A stretch of DNA of 64,000 nt from Pseudomonas sp. S31 (GTDB taxonomy: Bacteria > Pseudomonadota > Gammaproteobacteria > Pseudomonadales > Pseudomonadaceae), in the NCBI RefSeq assembly GCF_016648105.1, contig NZ_JACVVE010000006.1, forward strand, positions 124,001 to 188,000, given 5' to 3'. The translations under genes and the position numbers were made by a program. The notes beneath the pieces were generated by a model. The model was not told where the DNA came from. It did no database searches and saw only the letters and a program-made list of their open reading frames with translations. Positions 11,710 through 21,996 of this stretch are shown in pieces (position 1 is the first letter of the stretch; each line of letters opens with the position of its first letter).

Positions 11710-11718
11710 ACGAACGGT
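11710..11718 (-). promoter_or_regulatory. Candidate AlgR-binding box
   Basis: The minus strand reads CCGTTCGTA, eight of nine bases of the AlgR core CCGTTCGTC. It lies about 200 bases upstream of the predicted algD transcription start, within a very AT-rich stretch (11665-11710) that could also bind IHF or H-NS-like proteins. One short match is weak evidence. Confidence 0.35.
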
Positions 11719-11800
11719 CTTATGGCGTTTTGCGATAACGCATGAGGTGTTGGTTTTTTGGCGTCGGGAATATGGCGATTTCAGGGGCGTGTGAGTAGGT

Positions 11801-11914
11801 GTAGGAGCGGCCTTGTGCCGCGAAGGGGCGCGTAGCGGCCCCAGGTTTTTCGGCTTAGCAGCAAAAATTGCCGGGGCCGCTGCGCGCCCCTTCGCGGCAC
11901 AAGGCCGCTCCTAC
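11801..11914. repeat. Long REP-type inverted repeat downstream of yaaA
   Basis: Two 42-base arms (11801-11842 and 11873-11914) are reverse complements with a single mismatch, separated by 30 bases. The outer ends (GTAGGAGCGGCC) match the short REP units elsewhere in the window, but the arms extend much further. As RNA it would form a very stable hairpin and may end or shield transcripts from yaaA. Confidence 0.85.
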
Positions 11915-11940
11915 AAGGGGCGTCGTAGAGGCGGGCGGGA

Positions 11941-12720
11941 TCAGTCGGCGGGGTGATCGCGCAAAAACACCAGATGGTCTGGCTTGGACTGCTCCGCGCT
12001 GTAGTAATACCCCTGCACGTCGAAGCCCTTGAGCTGCTCAGGATCGGCGATGCGCTCCTGGATCACGAAGCGGCTCATCATGCCGCGGGCCTTCTTGGCG
12101 TAGAAGCTGATGATCTTGTACTGGCCGTTCTTCTGGTCCTTGAAGTCGACATTCAATACCCGCGCCTTGAGCGCGCTGCGCTTGACCGCGCTGAAGTACT
12201 CGTTGCTGGCCAGGTTCAGCAGCAGGTCGTCACCTTGCTCGGCCAGGGCCTGGTTCAGCCATTCGCTGATGCGCGTGCCCCAGAAGGCGTACAGGTCCTT
12301 GCCGCGGGCGTTGGCCAGCTTGGTGCCCATTTCCAGGCGGTAGGGCTGCATCAGGTCAAGCGGGCGCAGCAGGCCGTAAAGGCCCGACAACATGCGCAGG
12401 TGGTCCTGGGCATAGGTGAAGTCTGCGTCGCCGAGGGTTTCGGCATCTAGGCCGGTGTACACGTCGCCCTTGAACGCCAGCAATGCCTGCTTGGCGTTGG
12501 CTGGGCTGAAGTCAGGGGTCCAGCTGCCGAAACGCGCGGCGTTGAGGCCGGCGAGCTTGTCGGACAGGTGCATCAGCTCGCTGATCTGCGCTGGCGAAAG
12601 CTCGCGCAGTTGCTCGATCAGCACCTGCGAGTCGTCCAGGTACTGGGGCAGGGTGAAGCGGTCGGTGACCGGCGGGGTGTCGTAGTCGAGGGTCTTGGCG
12701 GGGGAAATCACCGTCAGCAT
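11941..12720 (-). CDS. yaaA: YaaA (DUF328) peroxide-stress protein
   Basis: The 259-residue protein matches the YaaA/UPF0246 family in length and in conserved segments: the N-terminal [24 protein letters not shown] and [10 protein letters not shown]. In E. coli YaaA is OxyR-induced and limits free iron and oxidative DNA damage. The ATG at 12720 gives the family N-terminus; the frame stays open upstream without family similarity. It is divergent from the deacetylase-like gene, with 147 bases between them. Confidence 0.9.
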   Translation of the reverse strand: MLTVISPAKTLDYDTPPVTDRFTLPQYLDDSQVLIEQLRELSPAQISELMHLSDKLAGLNAARFGSWTPDFSPANAKQALLAFKGDVYTGLDAETLGDADFTYAQDHLRMLSGLYGLLRPLDLMQPYRLEMGTKLANARGKDLYAFWGTRISEWLNQALAEQGDDLLLNLASNEYFSAVKRSALKARVLNVDFKDQKNGQYKIISFYAKKARGMMSRFVIQERIADPEQLKGFDVQGYYYSAEQSKPDHLVFLRDHPAD

Positions 12721-12867
12721 CGGGTCGGCTCCTGAAATCGTTGCCGCGATTCTACGGGGTGGGGGAGGGATCGCCAAACTATGCAGGCGATAGACACAGG
12801 CCATCGGGCTGCCGAATTGTGTCGGCGAAACGCTATAGTGCGCGTTTGCCCTCGCGGAGAATCGAAC

Positions 12868-14007
12868 GTGCGCATCGCCCTGGCCTTGCTGGCCGCCCTG
12901 CTGAGCCTGCCCGTCCAGGCCGCTCCGTTGCCGCCGGCCAGTCTCGAGCGCAGTGTCTGGCCCGAACGACTGGACAGCCCGGCACTGTTCGATGTCGCTT
13001 CGCGTGCCGAGATCCTCTCGTTCGCCCGGGTGCTGCACGAGAGCGAACTGCTGGACGACAATGCCCTGGCCGCCCGGCTCGGACTGCGGCAAATCAACCT
13101 GCAGAAGATCAGGGCGGTGCGGGCACGCATGTGGCAGCGCTTGTGGCTCGGCTACCAGCAGGCACAGGGCAGTTGCGAACAGGACGCCTCGTTCTGCTAT
13201 CCGGTAGCATCGATGGCCGAGTTGCGTACCCGTTCGGCGACGTTCGCCAGCGATGTTGGCGAATTCTATGCAGAGTGGACCGAACCCAGTCACCAGTTCC
13301 ACGTGCGCTACCTGGACGAACAGCTGCGCAAGGCGGCGCTGCTGCCGCAGACCAGCAGCGAGGTCGAGCGTTTGTCCGACCGCGAGCGCAATGGCGACGA
13401 ACTGAACGACCGCATGTTCCTGCTGACCTTCGTCGGCGGCCCTGGCCCCGAAGGGGGCAACACCGATCTGCTCGCCGATTACCTGCGCAAGCAGCGTTTG
13501 CAGGGTACCTTCCTGGTCATTGGCAACCGCCTGCAGCAGCGGCGCGAAGCGGGCCCCGCGCAGGCCCTGGGGCGCCTCTATAAAGGCCAGTGCGTGGGTA
13601 TCCAGGGCTGGGAATACCGCTCGCATGCCCAGTGGCAGGGTTGGCAGGACTCGTTGCGGCGCAGTCAGGCCCGGGTCCAGGCCGACCTGCCGGAGCAATA
13701 CGTGCCCTTGTTCCGCCCGCCCTACGGCCAACGCCGTGCCGATGGCGAGGCATTCATGGCCAGCCAGCAGTTGCAGGTGTCGCTGTGGGATATCGATGCC
13801 CAGGACGATACCGCATTGTCGGCCGAAGCCTCGGCCCAGCGGGTGATGACCCTGATGCTGCTGTGGCGCAAAGGGGTGATCCAGTTCCACGACAGCCTGC
13901 CCAAGGCGCAACCGGCGGTGGAGTGGTTGCTGCGCAACACGGCGCAGAGTGGCATCGGTTGGGAGGATTGCCGTGATTACGCCTACCGCAACGCATACGC
14001 TCGATAG
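12868..14007 (+). CDS. Deacetylase-like (NodB-fold) secreted protein, probable pseudoenzyme
   Basis: The 379-residue product starts at GTG 12868, with GGAGA seven bases upstream, and has a clear signal peptide ([18 protein letters not shown]). Residues about 20-180 form an unassigned helical domain. From about residue 183 it resembles NodB polysaccharide deacetylases: TFVGG at 187-191, ERYRSH-like segment ending at H253, FRPPYG with R283, and a late IQFHDS. The usual TFDDG is TFVGG, so both catalytic/metal Asp residues are gone. The first His of the H-x3-H metal motif is Glu249. Activity by the standard mechanism is unlikely. It could instead bind polysaccharide or serve as a scaffold. Confidence 0.8.
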   Translation: MRIALALLAALLSLPVQAAPLPPASLERSVWPERLDSPALFDVASRAEILSFARVLHESELLDDNALAARLGLRQINLQKIRAVRARMWQRLWLGYQQAQGSCEQDASFCYPVASMAELRTRSATFASDVGEFYAEWTEPSHQFHVRYLDEQLRKAALLPQTSSEVERLSDRERNGDELNDRMFLLTFVGGPGPEGGNTDLLADYLRKQRLQGTFLVIGNRLQQRREAGPAQALGRLYKGQCVGIQGWEYRSHAQWQGWQDSLRRSQARVQADLPEQYVPLFRPPYGQRRADGEAFMASQQLQVSLWDIDAQDDTALSAEASAQRVMTLMLLWRKGVIQFHDSLPKAQPAVEWLLRNTAQSGIGWEDCRDYAYRNAYAR

Positions 14008-14288
14008 CAGGCATACCTTTTGACTTTAGTCCTCGCCGGCATGCGCGCCAAGTGTTGGTCGTCATTCGGCAAAATAAACTTCACCGGGACGTAAAAAGAC
14101 TTTTTTTAGTCATCGTTTTTGCGGTATGAAGAAACCAGACAGCCGATTCCTGCAGCACAGGTGGCGTCATCCAGGCCCACCTTGCCAGGTTCGCTTCCCG
14201 CCCGTAGCAACGCGGATACGGGAAGAACGGCAGTCACTCTGCGGCGTAACAGAACGCGCCGTGTGGCTTCGACATAAGGTGACCGAGT

Positions 14289-15683
14289 ATGGATGATCAA
14301 GGACGCACCCCTTCCTCCAACAAGCCAATCCTCTATGTGCTCGATACCAACGTCCTGATACACGACCCCAACGCTTTGCTGAACTTCGAGGAGCACCATG
14401 TCGCCTTGCCGATGACGGTGCTGGAGGAACTCGACAAGCTCAAGACCGGGAAACAGACGATCGCCGCCGAATGTCGCCAGGCCATCCGCCTGATCGACCA
14501 GACCCTTGGAGATGCTTCGCCCAGCGATGTCGAGCAGGGCGTGCCGATCCAGCGTGGCAAGAGCGGGCCCAAGGGGTTCCTGTCGATCCTGATGAGCCCG
14601 CGCAACGAACCCAGCAAACTGTTGCCGGAAAACCTCAACGACAACATCATCATCAACACCCTGCTCGAAGTACGGACCCGGCGCACCGACCTGGACGTGG
14701 TGCTGGTCACCAAAGACATCAACATGCGCCTGAAGGCGCGCGCCTGCGGTATCGCCGCCGAGGACTACAGTACCGACCAGTTGGTCGACGACGTATCCTT
14801 GTTGTCCAAGGGCTACCACTCGGTCAGCGGTTCGTTCTGGGACCGCGTCAGCAAGGTCGATACCCGCCAGGAGCGGGGCCGCACCTGGCATCGGGTGCAG
14901 ATGATCGACAACCTGCCCGCGGTGCACATCAACGAGTTCATCATCGATGAGCAAGGTTTCGTTGGCTGGGTGAAAGGCATCCGCAACGACGAACTGCTGC
15001 TGCTCGACCTGCACCAGGAGCCCTTGCTGCACCAGGAAGCCTGGGGCCTCAAACCGCGCGACATCCACCAGAGCCTGGCGCTGTTCGCCCTGCTCGACCC
15101 GGATATCCATCTGGTCAACCTGACCGGTGCCGCGGGCTCGGGCAAGACCATCCTGGCCCTGGCTGCGGCGATCGAGCAGACCATGGTCAGCAAGCGCTAC
15201 CGGCGCATCATCGCCACCCGCAGCGTGCAGGGCCTGGACCAGGAAATCGGCTTCCTGCCCGGTACCGAAGCGGAGAAGATGGAGCCGTGGCTTGGGGCGA
15301 TCACCGATAACCTCGAAGCCTTGCACATGGACGACGAGAGCACCCATGGCAGTGTCGAATACATCCTCGAGCGGGTACCGCTGCAGTTCAAGTCGCTGAA
15401 CTACATCCGCGGGCGCAGCTTCCAGCAGAGCCTGATCCTGATCGACGAGTGCCAGAACCTCACCCCGCACCAGATGAAAACCATCATCACCCGTGCCGGC
15501 TCCGGTTCCAAGGTGGTCTGCCTGGGCAACCTGGCGCAGATCGACACGCCGTACCTGTCCGCGACCAGCTCGGGCCTGACCTACCTGACCGAGCGCTTCA
15601 AGGACTTCCCCCATGGCGTGCACATCACCCTGCAGGGTGTGCCGCGCTCGGTGCTGGCCGAGTACGCCGAGTCGCATCTGTAA
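14289..15683 (+). CDS. PhoH-family ATPase with N-terminal PIN domain
   Basis: The 464-residue protein joins a PIN-like RNase domain (residues about 14-150; LDTNVLIHD, VLEELDKLK) to a PhoH ATPase domain. The Walker A motif GAAGSGKT is near residue 280 and Walker B LILIDECQN near 382. PIN-PhoH proteins are thought to couple RNA unwinding and cleavage. The ATG follows AAGGTGA by six bases. Members of this family are often annotated as PhoH-like or YlaK. Confidence 0.92.
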   Translation: MDDQGRTPSSNKPILYVLDTNVLIHDPNALLNFEEHHVALPMTVLEELDKLKTGKQTIAAECRQAIRLIDQTLGDASPSDVEQGVPIQRGKSGPKGFLSILMSPRNEPSKLLPENLNDNIIINTLLEVRTRRTDLDVVLVTKDINMRLKARACGIAAEDYSTDQLVDDVSLLSKGYHSVSGSFWDRVSKVDTRQERGRTWHRVQMIDNLPAVHINEFIIDEQGFVGWVKGIRNDELLLLDLHQEPLLHQEAWGLKPRDIHQSLALFALLDPDIHLVNLTGAAGSGKTILALAAAIEQTMVSKRYRRIIATRSVQGLDQEIGFLPGTEAEKMEPWLGAITDNLEALHMDDESTHGSVEYILERVPLQFKSLNYIRGRSFQQSLILIDECQNLTPHQMKTIITRAGSGSKVVCLGNLAQIDTPYLSATSSGLTYLTERFKDFPHGVHITLQGVPRSVLAEYAESHL

Positions 15684-15691
15684 GCGTTACC

Positions 15692-15713
15692 GCCGGGCAG
15701 GTCACTGCCCGGC
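15692..15713 (+). terminator. Hairpin after the PhoH-family gene
   Basis: A perfect 9-base stem (GCCGGGCAG / CTGCCCGGC) with a 4-base loop lies 8 bases after the stop codon. Only CTCTT follows, not a full U-tract, so termination may be partial. Confidence 0.5.
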
Positions 15714-15715
15714 CT

Positions 15716-15742
15716 CTTCGCGGGTAAACCCGCTCCTACAGG
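15716..15742. repeat. REP unit
   Basis: CTTCGCGGGTAAACCCGCTC, followed by CTACAGG, is an intergenic palindromic unit of the kind scattered in P. putida genomes. The same core recurs at 17046, 17101, 35988, 36050 and 38388. Confidence 0.8.
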
Positions 15743-15847
15743 TATCGCGCCGAACCGCTGCGAAGTGGCCGGTACTGGCGACACATTCCCCTGCTCAAAC
15801 CTGACCCACAGGTTTACACTCTGACTTCCCTTCACAGGAGCAGAGCA

Positions 15848-16318
15848 GTGCTGACTCATCTTGATTCCCAAGGCCGCGCCAACATGGTCGACGTCACCGA
15901 AAAGGCCGTGACCGAGCGCGAGGCCATTGCCGAGGCGCGGGTACGCATGCTGCCACAGACCTTGCAGATGATCGTCGACGGCGAGCACCCCAAGGGCGAT
16001 GTGTTCGCCGTGGCGCGGATCGCCGGCATCCAGGCGGCGAAGAAGACCAGCGACCTGATCCCGCTGTGCCATCCGCTGATGCTCACCAGCGTCAAGGTGG
16101 AACTGACTGGCGAAGGTGAGGATGTGGTGCATATCGTTGCCCGCTGCAAGCTGGCCGGGCAGACCGGCGTGGAAATGGAAGCGCTGACCGCCGCCAGCGT
16201 CGCGGCGTTGACGATCTACGACATGTGCAAGGCGGTGGACAAAGGCATGGTCATCGAGCAAGTGCGCCTGCTGGAGAAGCTCGGTGGCAAGAGCGGGCAC
16301 TACAAGGTGGAGGCGTGA
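15848..16318 (+). CDS. moaC: Cyclic pyranopterin monophosphate synthase MoaC
   Basis: Second step of molybdenum-cofactor synthesis: with MoaA it forms cyclic pyranopterin monophosphate. The 156-residue protein has the family length and motifs [17 protein letters not shown] and [10 protein letters not shown], the last with an active-site Lys. GTG at 15848 is preceded by CAGGAG. It heads a moaC-moaD-moaE operon. Confidence 0.96.
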   Translation: MLTHLDSQGRANMVDVTEKAVTEREAIAEARVRMLPQTLQMIVDGEHPKGDVFAVARIAGIQAAKKTSDLIPLCHPLMLTSVKVELTGEGEDVVHIVARCKLAGQTGVEMEALTAASVAALTIYDMCKAVDKGMVIEQVRLLEKLGGKSGHYKVEA

Positions 16319-16563
16319 TGATGGTCAAGGTGATGTACTTCGCCCGTTACCGCGAGGTGCTGGGCGTCGATGCCGAGCGCCTGGAAGGCGAGTTCAAGGT
16401 GCTCGAGGACGTGCGCCAGGCGCTGCTGGCCAAGGGCGGGCAGTACGCGGTGCTGGCCGAGCAGAACCTGATGTGCGCGCGCAACGAAGAGCTGTGCAAG
16501 CTCGACGAAGCAGTGGAAGAGGGCGATGAAGTGGCGTTCTTCCCGCCGGTGACAGGGGGCTGA
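16318..16563 (+). CDS. moaD: Molybdopterin synthase small subunit MoaD
   Basis: Ubiquitin-fold sulfur carrier of 81 residues ending in Gly-Gly (VTGG). The C-terminus is thiocarboxylated to donate sulfur for the dithiolene. The start ATG overlaps the moaC stop (TGATG); a second Met follows directly. The gene precedes moaE by 2 bases. Confidence 0.94.
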   Translation: MMVKVMYFARYREVLGVDAERLEGEFKVLEDVRQALLAKGGQYAVLAEQNLMCARNEELCKLDEAVEEGDEVAFFPPVTGG

Positions 16564-16565
16564 AG

Positions 16566-17012
16566 ATGGCTGTGCGAGTGCAGCAAGGCGCCTTCGACCC
16601 AGGGGCCGAGGTCAATGCCATGCACGCTGCCAATGTCGGCGTGGGTGCGGTGGTCGGCTTCGTTGGCTATGTGCGCGACTTCAACGATGGCCGCGAGGTG
16701 GCGGGGATGTTTCTCGAGCACTACCCGGGGATGACCGAGAAGGCTCTGGCCAAGATCGAGGCCCAGGCCCAGGCGCGCTGGCCGCTGCTCAAGGTCGAGG
16801 TGCTGCACCGGATCGGTGCGCTGGAACCGGGGGAGCCGATCGTTTTCGTGGGTGTGGCCAGTGCCCATCGGCAGGCGGCGTTCGAGGCTTGCGACTTCAT
16901 CATGGACTACCTGAAAACCCGGGCGCCGTTCTGGAAGAAGGAGAGTACCCAGGAGGGGCCGAGGTGGGTCGAAGGCAAGCAGAGTGACCAGGATGCCGCC
17001 GGGCGCTGGTAG
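16566..17012 (+). CDS. moaE: Molybdopterin synthase large subunit MoaE
   Basis: Catalytic subunit that, with MoaD, converts cyclic pyranopterin monophosphate to molybdopterin. It has 148 residues, with family motifs GFVGYVRDFN, FLEHYPGM, VGVASAHR and the basic active-site stretch PFWKKE. It lies last in the moaCDE group; a REP pair follows. Confidence 0.95.
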   Translation: MAVRVQQGAFDPGAEVNAMHAANVGVGAVVGFVGYVRDFNDGREVAGMFLEHYPGMTEKALAKIEAQAQARWPLLKVEVLHRIGALEPGEPIVFVGVASAHRQAAFEACDFIMDYLKTRAPFWKKESTQEGPRWVEGKQSDQDAAGRW

Positions 17013-17045
17013 ATCTCTGTATTGATGGCCGGGGCGTTGCCCCGG

Positions 17046-17126
17046 TTCGCGGGTGAACCTGCTCCCACAGGATACCCGCTACCTCAAGGACATTATATGA
17101 CCTGTAGGAGCGGGTTTACCCGCGAA
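17046..17126. repeat. Pair of inverted REP units between moaE and rhlB
   Basis: TTCGCGGGTGAACCTGCTCC (17046 on, to 17071) faces the inverse unit at 17101-17126, 29 bases apart. The two 26-base units differ at three positions. They sit between convergent genes, where such repeats may stop transcription in both directions. Confidence 0.8.
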
Positions 17127-17140
17127 GAGGCCGGCACAGC

Positions 17141-18619
17141 TCAGTGGTGTTTTCGTGGTACCGGCTTCAAAAGCTCGTCAGGCGGCATTTCGCACTTGAT
17201 CTTGCGCCCCAGTAATTCCTCGATCGCCGGCAACTGGTACGAGTCATCCTCACCGGCAAAGCTGATCGATACGCCTTCAGCACCCGCGCGCCCGGTACGG
17301 CCGATGCGGTGCACGTAGTCGTCCGGGTCTTCCGGCAGGGTGAAGTTGATCACGTGGCTGATGCCGTCGATGTGGATGCCACGGCCGGCCACGTCGGTGG
17401 CCACCAGCACCGAGATACGGCCTTCGCGGAAGTTTTCGAGGGTGCGGATACGCTTGTGCTGTGGCACGTCACCCGACAGCTGGGCAGCGTTGATGCCGTC
17501 GCGCACCAGTTTTTCCTCGATGCGTCGCACTTCGTCCTTGCGGTTGGCGAACACCATCACCCGTTCCCATTTGTTCTGGGTCACCAGGTTGTACAGCAGC
17601 TTGTACTTGTCGCTGCCGGCCACCGCGTAGACGTGCTGTTCGACGGTTTCGCTGGCGACGTTCTCTGGCTCGATCTCGACGATCGCCGGGTTGGTGGTCC
17701 ACTGCTTGGCCAGGTTCATCACGTCATCGGTGAAAGTGGCTGAGAACAGCAGGGTCTGGCGCTCGCTCTTGGGCGGCGTCTGGCGAATGATCTGGCGCAC
17801 CTGGGGGATGAAGCCCATGTCGAGCATGCGGTCGGCTTCGTCCAGGACCATCACCTCGACCATGTCCAGGTGCACCTCGCCGCGCTGGTTGAAGTCCAGC
17901 AGGCGGCCCGGTGTCGCCACCAGGATGTCGCAATGACGCGCTTCCAGAGCCTTGAGTTGCTTGTCGAAGTCCATGCCGCCGACGAAGCTCATCACGTTCA
18001 GGCCGCTGTACTTGGTCAGGGCCATGGCGTCCTTGGCGATCTGCACCACCAGCTCGCGGGTCGGGGCGATGATCAGTGCACGCGGCTCGCCCATGTAGCG
18101 TTCCTTGGGCGGTGGTGTCTGCTGCAACTGGGAAATGATCGAGATCAGGAACGCGGCGGTCTTGCCGGTACCGGTCTGGGCCCGGCCGATGGCGTCCTGG
18201 CCGCGCAGGGTATACCCCAGCACCTGGGCCTGGATCGGCGTGCAATAGGGGAAGCCCAGGTCATGGATGGCGTGCATCAGCTCGTTGGACAGCTTGAAGT
18301 CGTGGAAGCGGGTCTTGCCTTCCTGGGGTTCGACCACGAAGTCTTCGGGCTTCCACAGGCTGGCCTGGGGCTTGGGCTTGGGCTTGCGTTCGCGGCGCGG
18401 CTTGTCCTTGGCGGGCTGTTCGGCGCGTGGTTGGTTTGCCTGGTCGGCAGGCGCTGCGACGGGTTTGCCGGCCGGCTTGCTGCGGGGTCTGGCCGCAGCG
18501 GCATCGGGCTGCGCCTGCGGGGCGGGCGCGGGCGCAGGGGCCGGCGCGCTGGCTACGGGATCGACGGCCTGTGGCGCGGCGTCTCCCTTGCCGAATATTT
18601 TCTTGAGTGCCTTGAGCAC
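17141..18619 (-). CDS. rhlB: DEAD-box ATP-dependent RNA helicase, RhlB type
   Basis: The 492-residue protein has an N-terminal tail of about 100 residues rich in Ala, Pro and Lys, then a complete helicase core. Visible motifs are Q motif, AQTGTGKT (I), PTREL (Ia), DEAD (II), SAT (III), ATDVAGRG (V) and [10 protein letters not shown] (VI). RhlB helicases work with RNase E in mRNA decay. The long low-complexity tail is usual for Pseudomonas versions. RhlE and SrmB share the same core, so the exact subfamily is less certain. Confidence 0.85.
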   Translation of the reverse strand: MLKALKKIFGKGDAAPQAVDPVASAPAPAPAPAPQAQPDAAAARPRSKPAGKPVAAPADQANQPRAEQPAKDKPRRERKPKPKPQASLWKPEDFVVEPQEGKTRFHDFKLSNELMHAIHDLGFPYCTPIQAQVLGYTLRGQDAIGRAQTGTGKTAAFLISIISQLQQTPPPKERYMGEPRALIIAPTRELVVQIAKDAMALTKYSGLNVMSFVGGMDFDKQLKALEARHCDILVATPGRLLDFNQRGEVHLDMVEVMVLDEADRMLDMGFIPQVRQIIRQTPPKSERQTLLFSATFTDDVMNLAKQWTTNPAIVEIEPENVASETVEQHVYAVAGSDKYKLLYNLVTQNKWERVMVFANRKDEVRRIEEKLVRDGINAAQLSGDVPQHKRIRTLENFREGRISVLVATDVAGRGIHIDGISHVINFTLPEDPDDYVHRIGRTGRAGAEGVSISFAGEDDSYQLPAIEELLGRKIKCEMPPDELLKPVPRKHH

Positions 18620-18720
18620 GATCGTCTCGTCAACTGGTTAAGGAATGTACGCCGGGCAGTGTAATGCAAGAACCGAGCGCGGCGTAGTGGATTACACCTA
18701 CAACTACAGGCGCGCCTCGC

Positions 18721-19711
<991 letters not shown>

Positions 19712-20740
19712 ATGAAGATGTTGAAAACCACCCTGGCAGTCCTGACCGCTGCCGCAGCCCTGGGTGCCGTGAGCACCGCCCAGGCCGGCGCCACTCTCGA
19801 TGCGGTGAAGAAGAAGGGCTTCGTCCAGTGTGGCGTGAGCGACGGTCTTCCGGGTTTCTCGGTTCCCGATGCCCAGGGCAAGATCGTCGGCATCGATGCC
19901 GATGTCTGCCGCGCCGTGGCCGCCGCCGTGTTCGGTGACGCCACCAAGGTCAAGTTCAGCCAGCTCAACGCCAAGGAGCGCTTCACCGCCTTGCAGTCCG
20001 GCGAAGTCGACGTGCTGTCGCGCAACACCACCTGGACCAGCTCGCGCGATGCCGGCATGGGCCTGGTATTCGCCGGCGTCACCTATTACGACGGCGTCGG
20101 TTTCCTGGTCAACAAGAAGCTTGGCGTGTCCAGCGCCAAGGAGCTCGACGGTGCGACCATCTGCATCCAGGCCGGTACCACCACCGAGCTGAACGTGTCC
20201 GACTTCTTCCGCGCCAATAACCTGAAGTACACCCCGATCACCTTCGACACCTCCGACGAGAGTGCCAAGTCGCTGGAGTCCGGCCGTTGCGACGTGCTGA
20301 CCTCGGACAAGTCGCAGCTGTTCGCCCAGCGCTCCAAGCTGGCGGCGCCGACCGAGTACGTGGTGTTGCCGGAGACCATCTCCAAGGAACCGCTGGGGCC
20401 GGTAGTGCGCAAGGGCGACGAGGAGTGGTTCAGCATCGTCAAGTGGACCCTGTTCGCCATGCTCAATGCCGAGGAAGCCGGTATCACCTCGAAGAACGTC
20501 GAGGCCGAGGCCAAGGCAACCAAGAACCCTGACGTGGCTCGTCTGCTGGGCACCGACGGCGAATACGGCAAGGACCTCAAGCTGCCCAAGGACTGGGTGG
20601 TGCAGATCGTCAAACAGGTCGGCAACTATGGCGAGGTGTTCGAGAAGAACCTCGGCCAGAGCACCGACCTGAAGATCGACCGTGGCATGAATGCCCTGTG
20701 GAACAACGGCGGCATCCAGTACGCACCACCTGTGCGCTGA
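19712..20740 (+). CDS. aapJ: General L-amino acid ABC transporter, periplasmic binding protein
   Basis: Solute-binding protein of 342 residues with a signal peptide (cleavage near AQA-GA, residue 23). It has a type-3 amino-acid-binding fold: VKKKGFVQCGVS, GFSVPDAQGKIVGIDAD, RNTTWTSSRDA. It matches the AapJ/BztA class, which is longer than simple glutamine or histidine binding proteins. It is the first gene of a four-gene transporter operon. Confidence 0.92.
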   Translation: MKMLKTTLAVLTAAAALGAVSTAQAGATLDAVKKKGFVQCGVSDGLPGFSVPDAQGKIVGIDADVCRAVAAAVFGDATKVKFSQLNAKERFTALQSGEVDVLSRNTTWTSSRDAGMGLVFAGVTYYDGVGFLVNKKLGVSSAKELDGATICIQAGTTTELNVSDFFRANNLKYTPITFDTSDESAKSLESGRCDVLTSDKSQLFAQRSKLAAPTEYVVLPETISKEPLGPVVRKGDEEWFSIVKWTLFAMLNAEEAGITSKNVEAEAKATKNPDVARLLGTDGEYGKDLKLPKDWVVQIVKQVGNYGEVFEKNLGQSTDLKIDRGMNALWNNGGIQYAPPVR

Positions 20741-20807
20741 TGGATGCACCCCGCGGCGGCATGTCGCCGTCGCGGGTCGTTCGAATCCCTACTGTCCGGG
20801 GCACTTC

Positions 20808-21986
20808 ATGCAAAATCAAATCGGCGCACGAAAGGGCTTGTCCCTGAGCGATCCACGAGTGCGCGCGTGGCTGTTCCAGATCCTCACGATCGTCTTCGTG
20901 GTGGGCCTGGGCTGGTACCTGTTCCACAACACGCAAACCAACCTGCAACACCGGGGTATCACCTCGGGCTTCGACTTCCTCGACCGCAGTGCCGGCTTCG
21001 GCATCGCCCAGCACCTGATCCCCTACGTGGAGTCCGACAGCTATGCGCGGGTGTTCGTCATCGGCCTGCTCAATACGCTGCTGGTGACGTTCATCGGCGT
21101 CATCCTGGCGACGATCCTGGGTTTCATCATCGGTGTGGCGCGGCTGTCGCCGAACTGGATGATCAACAAGCTGGCGACCGTGTACGTGGAGACTTTCCGC
21201 AACATCCCGCCACTGCTGCAGATCTTGTTCTGGTACTTCGCGGTGTTCCTGACCCTGCCGGGGCCAAGGGGCAGCATCAACATCGATGACACCTTCTTCA
21301 TCAGCAACCGTGGCCTGAACATGCCCGGTGCCTCGATGGCAGACGGTTTCTGGCCATTCGTCATTGCCCTGGTGCTGGCGCTGGCGGCGATCGTGGCAAT
21401 GGTGCGTTACGCCAACAAACGCTTCAACGAGACCGGCGAGCCGTTTCACAAGTTCTGGGTGGGCCTGGCGCTGTTCATCGCCATTCCAGCGGCCTGTGCA
21501 ATGCTGTTCGGCAGCCCGGTGCACTGGGAAGTGCCGCAGCTCAAGGGCTTCAACTTCGTCGGTGGCTGGGTGCTGATCCCCGAGTTGCTGGCGTTGACCC
21601 TGGCCTTGACCATCTATACCGCAGCGTTCATCGCCGAGATCGTGCGTTCCGGGATCCGTTCGGTCAGCCACGGCCAGACCGAAGCGGCCCGCTCGCTTGG
21701 CCTGCGCGATGGCCCGACCCTGCGCAAGGTGATCATTCCCCAGGCACTGCGCGTGATCATTCCGCCCCTGACCAGCCAATACCTGAACCTGGCGAAGAAC
21801 TCGTCGCTGGCGGCCGGTATCGGCTACCCGGAAATGGTCTCGTTGTTCGCCGGTACCGTGCTCAACCAGACCGGCCAGGCCATCGAGGTGATCGCCATCA
21901 CCATGAGTGTCTACCTCGCCATCAGCCTCAGCATTTCCCTGCTGATGAACTGGTACAACAAGCGCATCGCGCTGATCGAGCGATGA
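20808..21986 (+). CDS. aapQ: L-amino acid ABC transporter permease AapQ
   Basis: Inner-membrane permease of 392 residues with several hydrophobic helices and the permease-ATPase contact loop EAARSLGLRDG near residues 297-307. Large-size AapQ/BztB permeases carry an insertion between the first helices, which is seen here. ATG at 20808 (MQNQIGARK) is the likely start. It pairs with AapM to form the channel. Confidence 0.92.
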   Translation: MQNQIGARKGLSLSDPRVRAWLFQILTIVFVVGLGWYLFHNTQTNLQHRGITSGFDFLDRSAGFGIAQHLIPYVESDSYARVFVIGLLNTLLVTFIGVILATILGFIIGVARLSPNWMINKLATVYVETFRNIPPLLQILFWYFAVFLTLPGPRGSINIDDTFFISNRGLNMPGASMADGFWPFVIALVLALAAIVAMVRYANKRFNETGEPFHKFWVGLALFIAIPAACAMLFGSPVHWEVPQLKGFNFVGGWVLIPELLALTLALTIYTAAFIAEIVRSGIRSVSHGQTEAARSLGLRDGPTLRKVIIPQALRVIIPPLTSQYLNLAKNSSLAAGIGYPEMVSLFAGTVLNQTGQAIEVIAITMSVYLAISLSISLLMNWYNKRIALIER

Positions 21987-21996
21987 GGAGACGTCC

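Noticed and set aside
12721..13911. Upstream extension of the yaaA frame (up to 656 codons)
   Set aside because: The extension has no family similarity, runs antisense to the deacetylase-like gene, and YaaA proteins start at the Met encoded at 12720.
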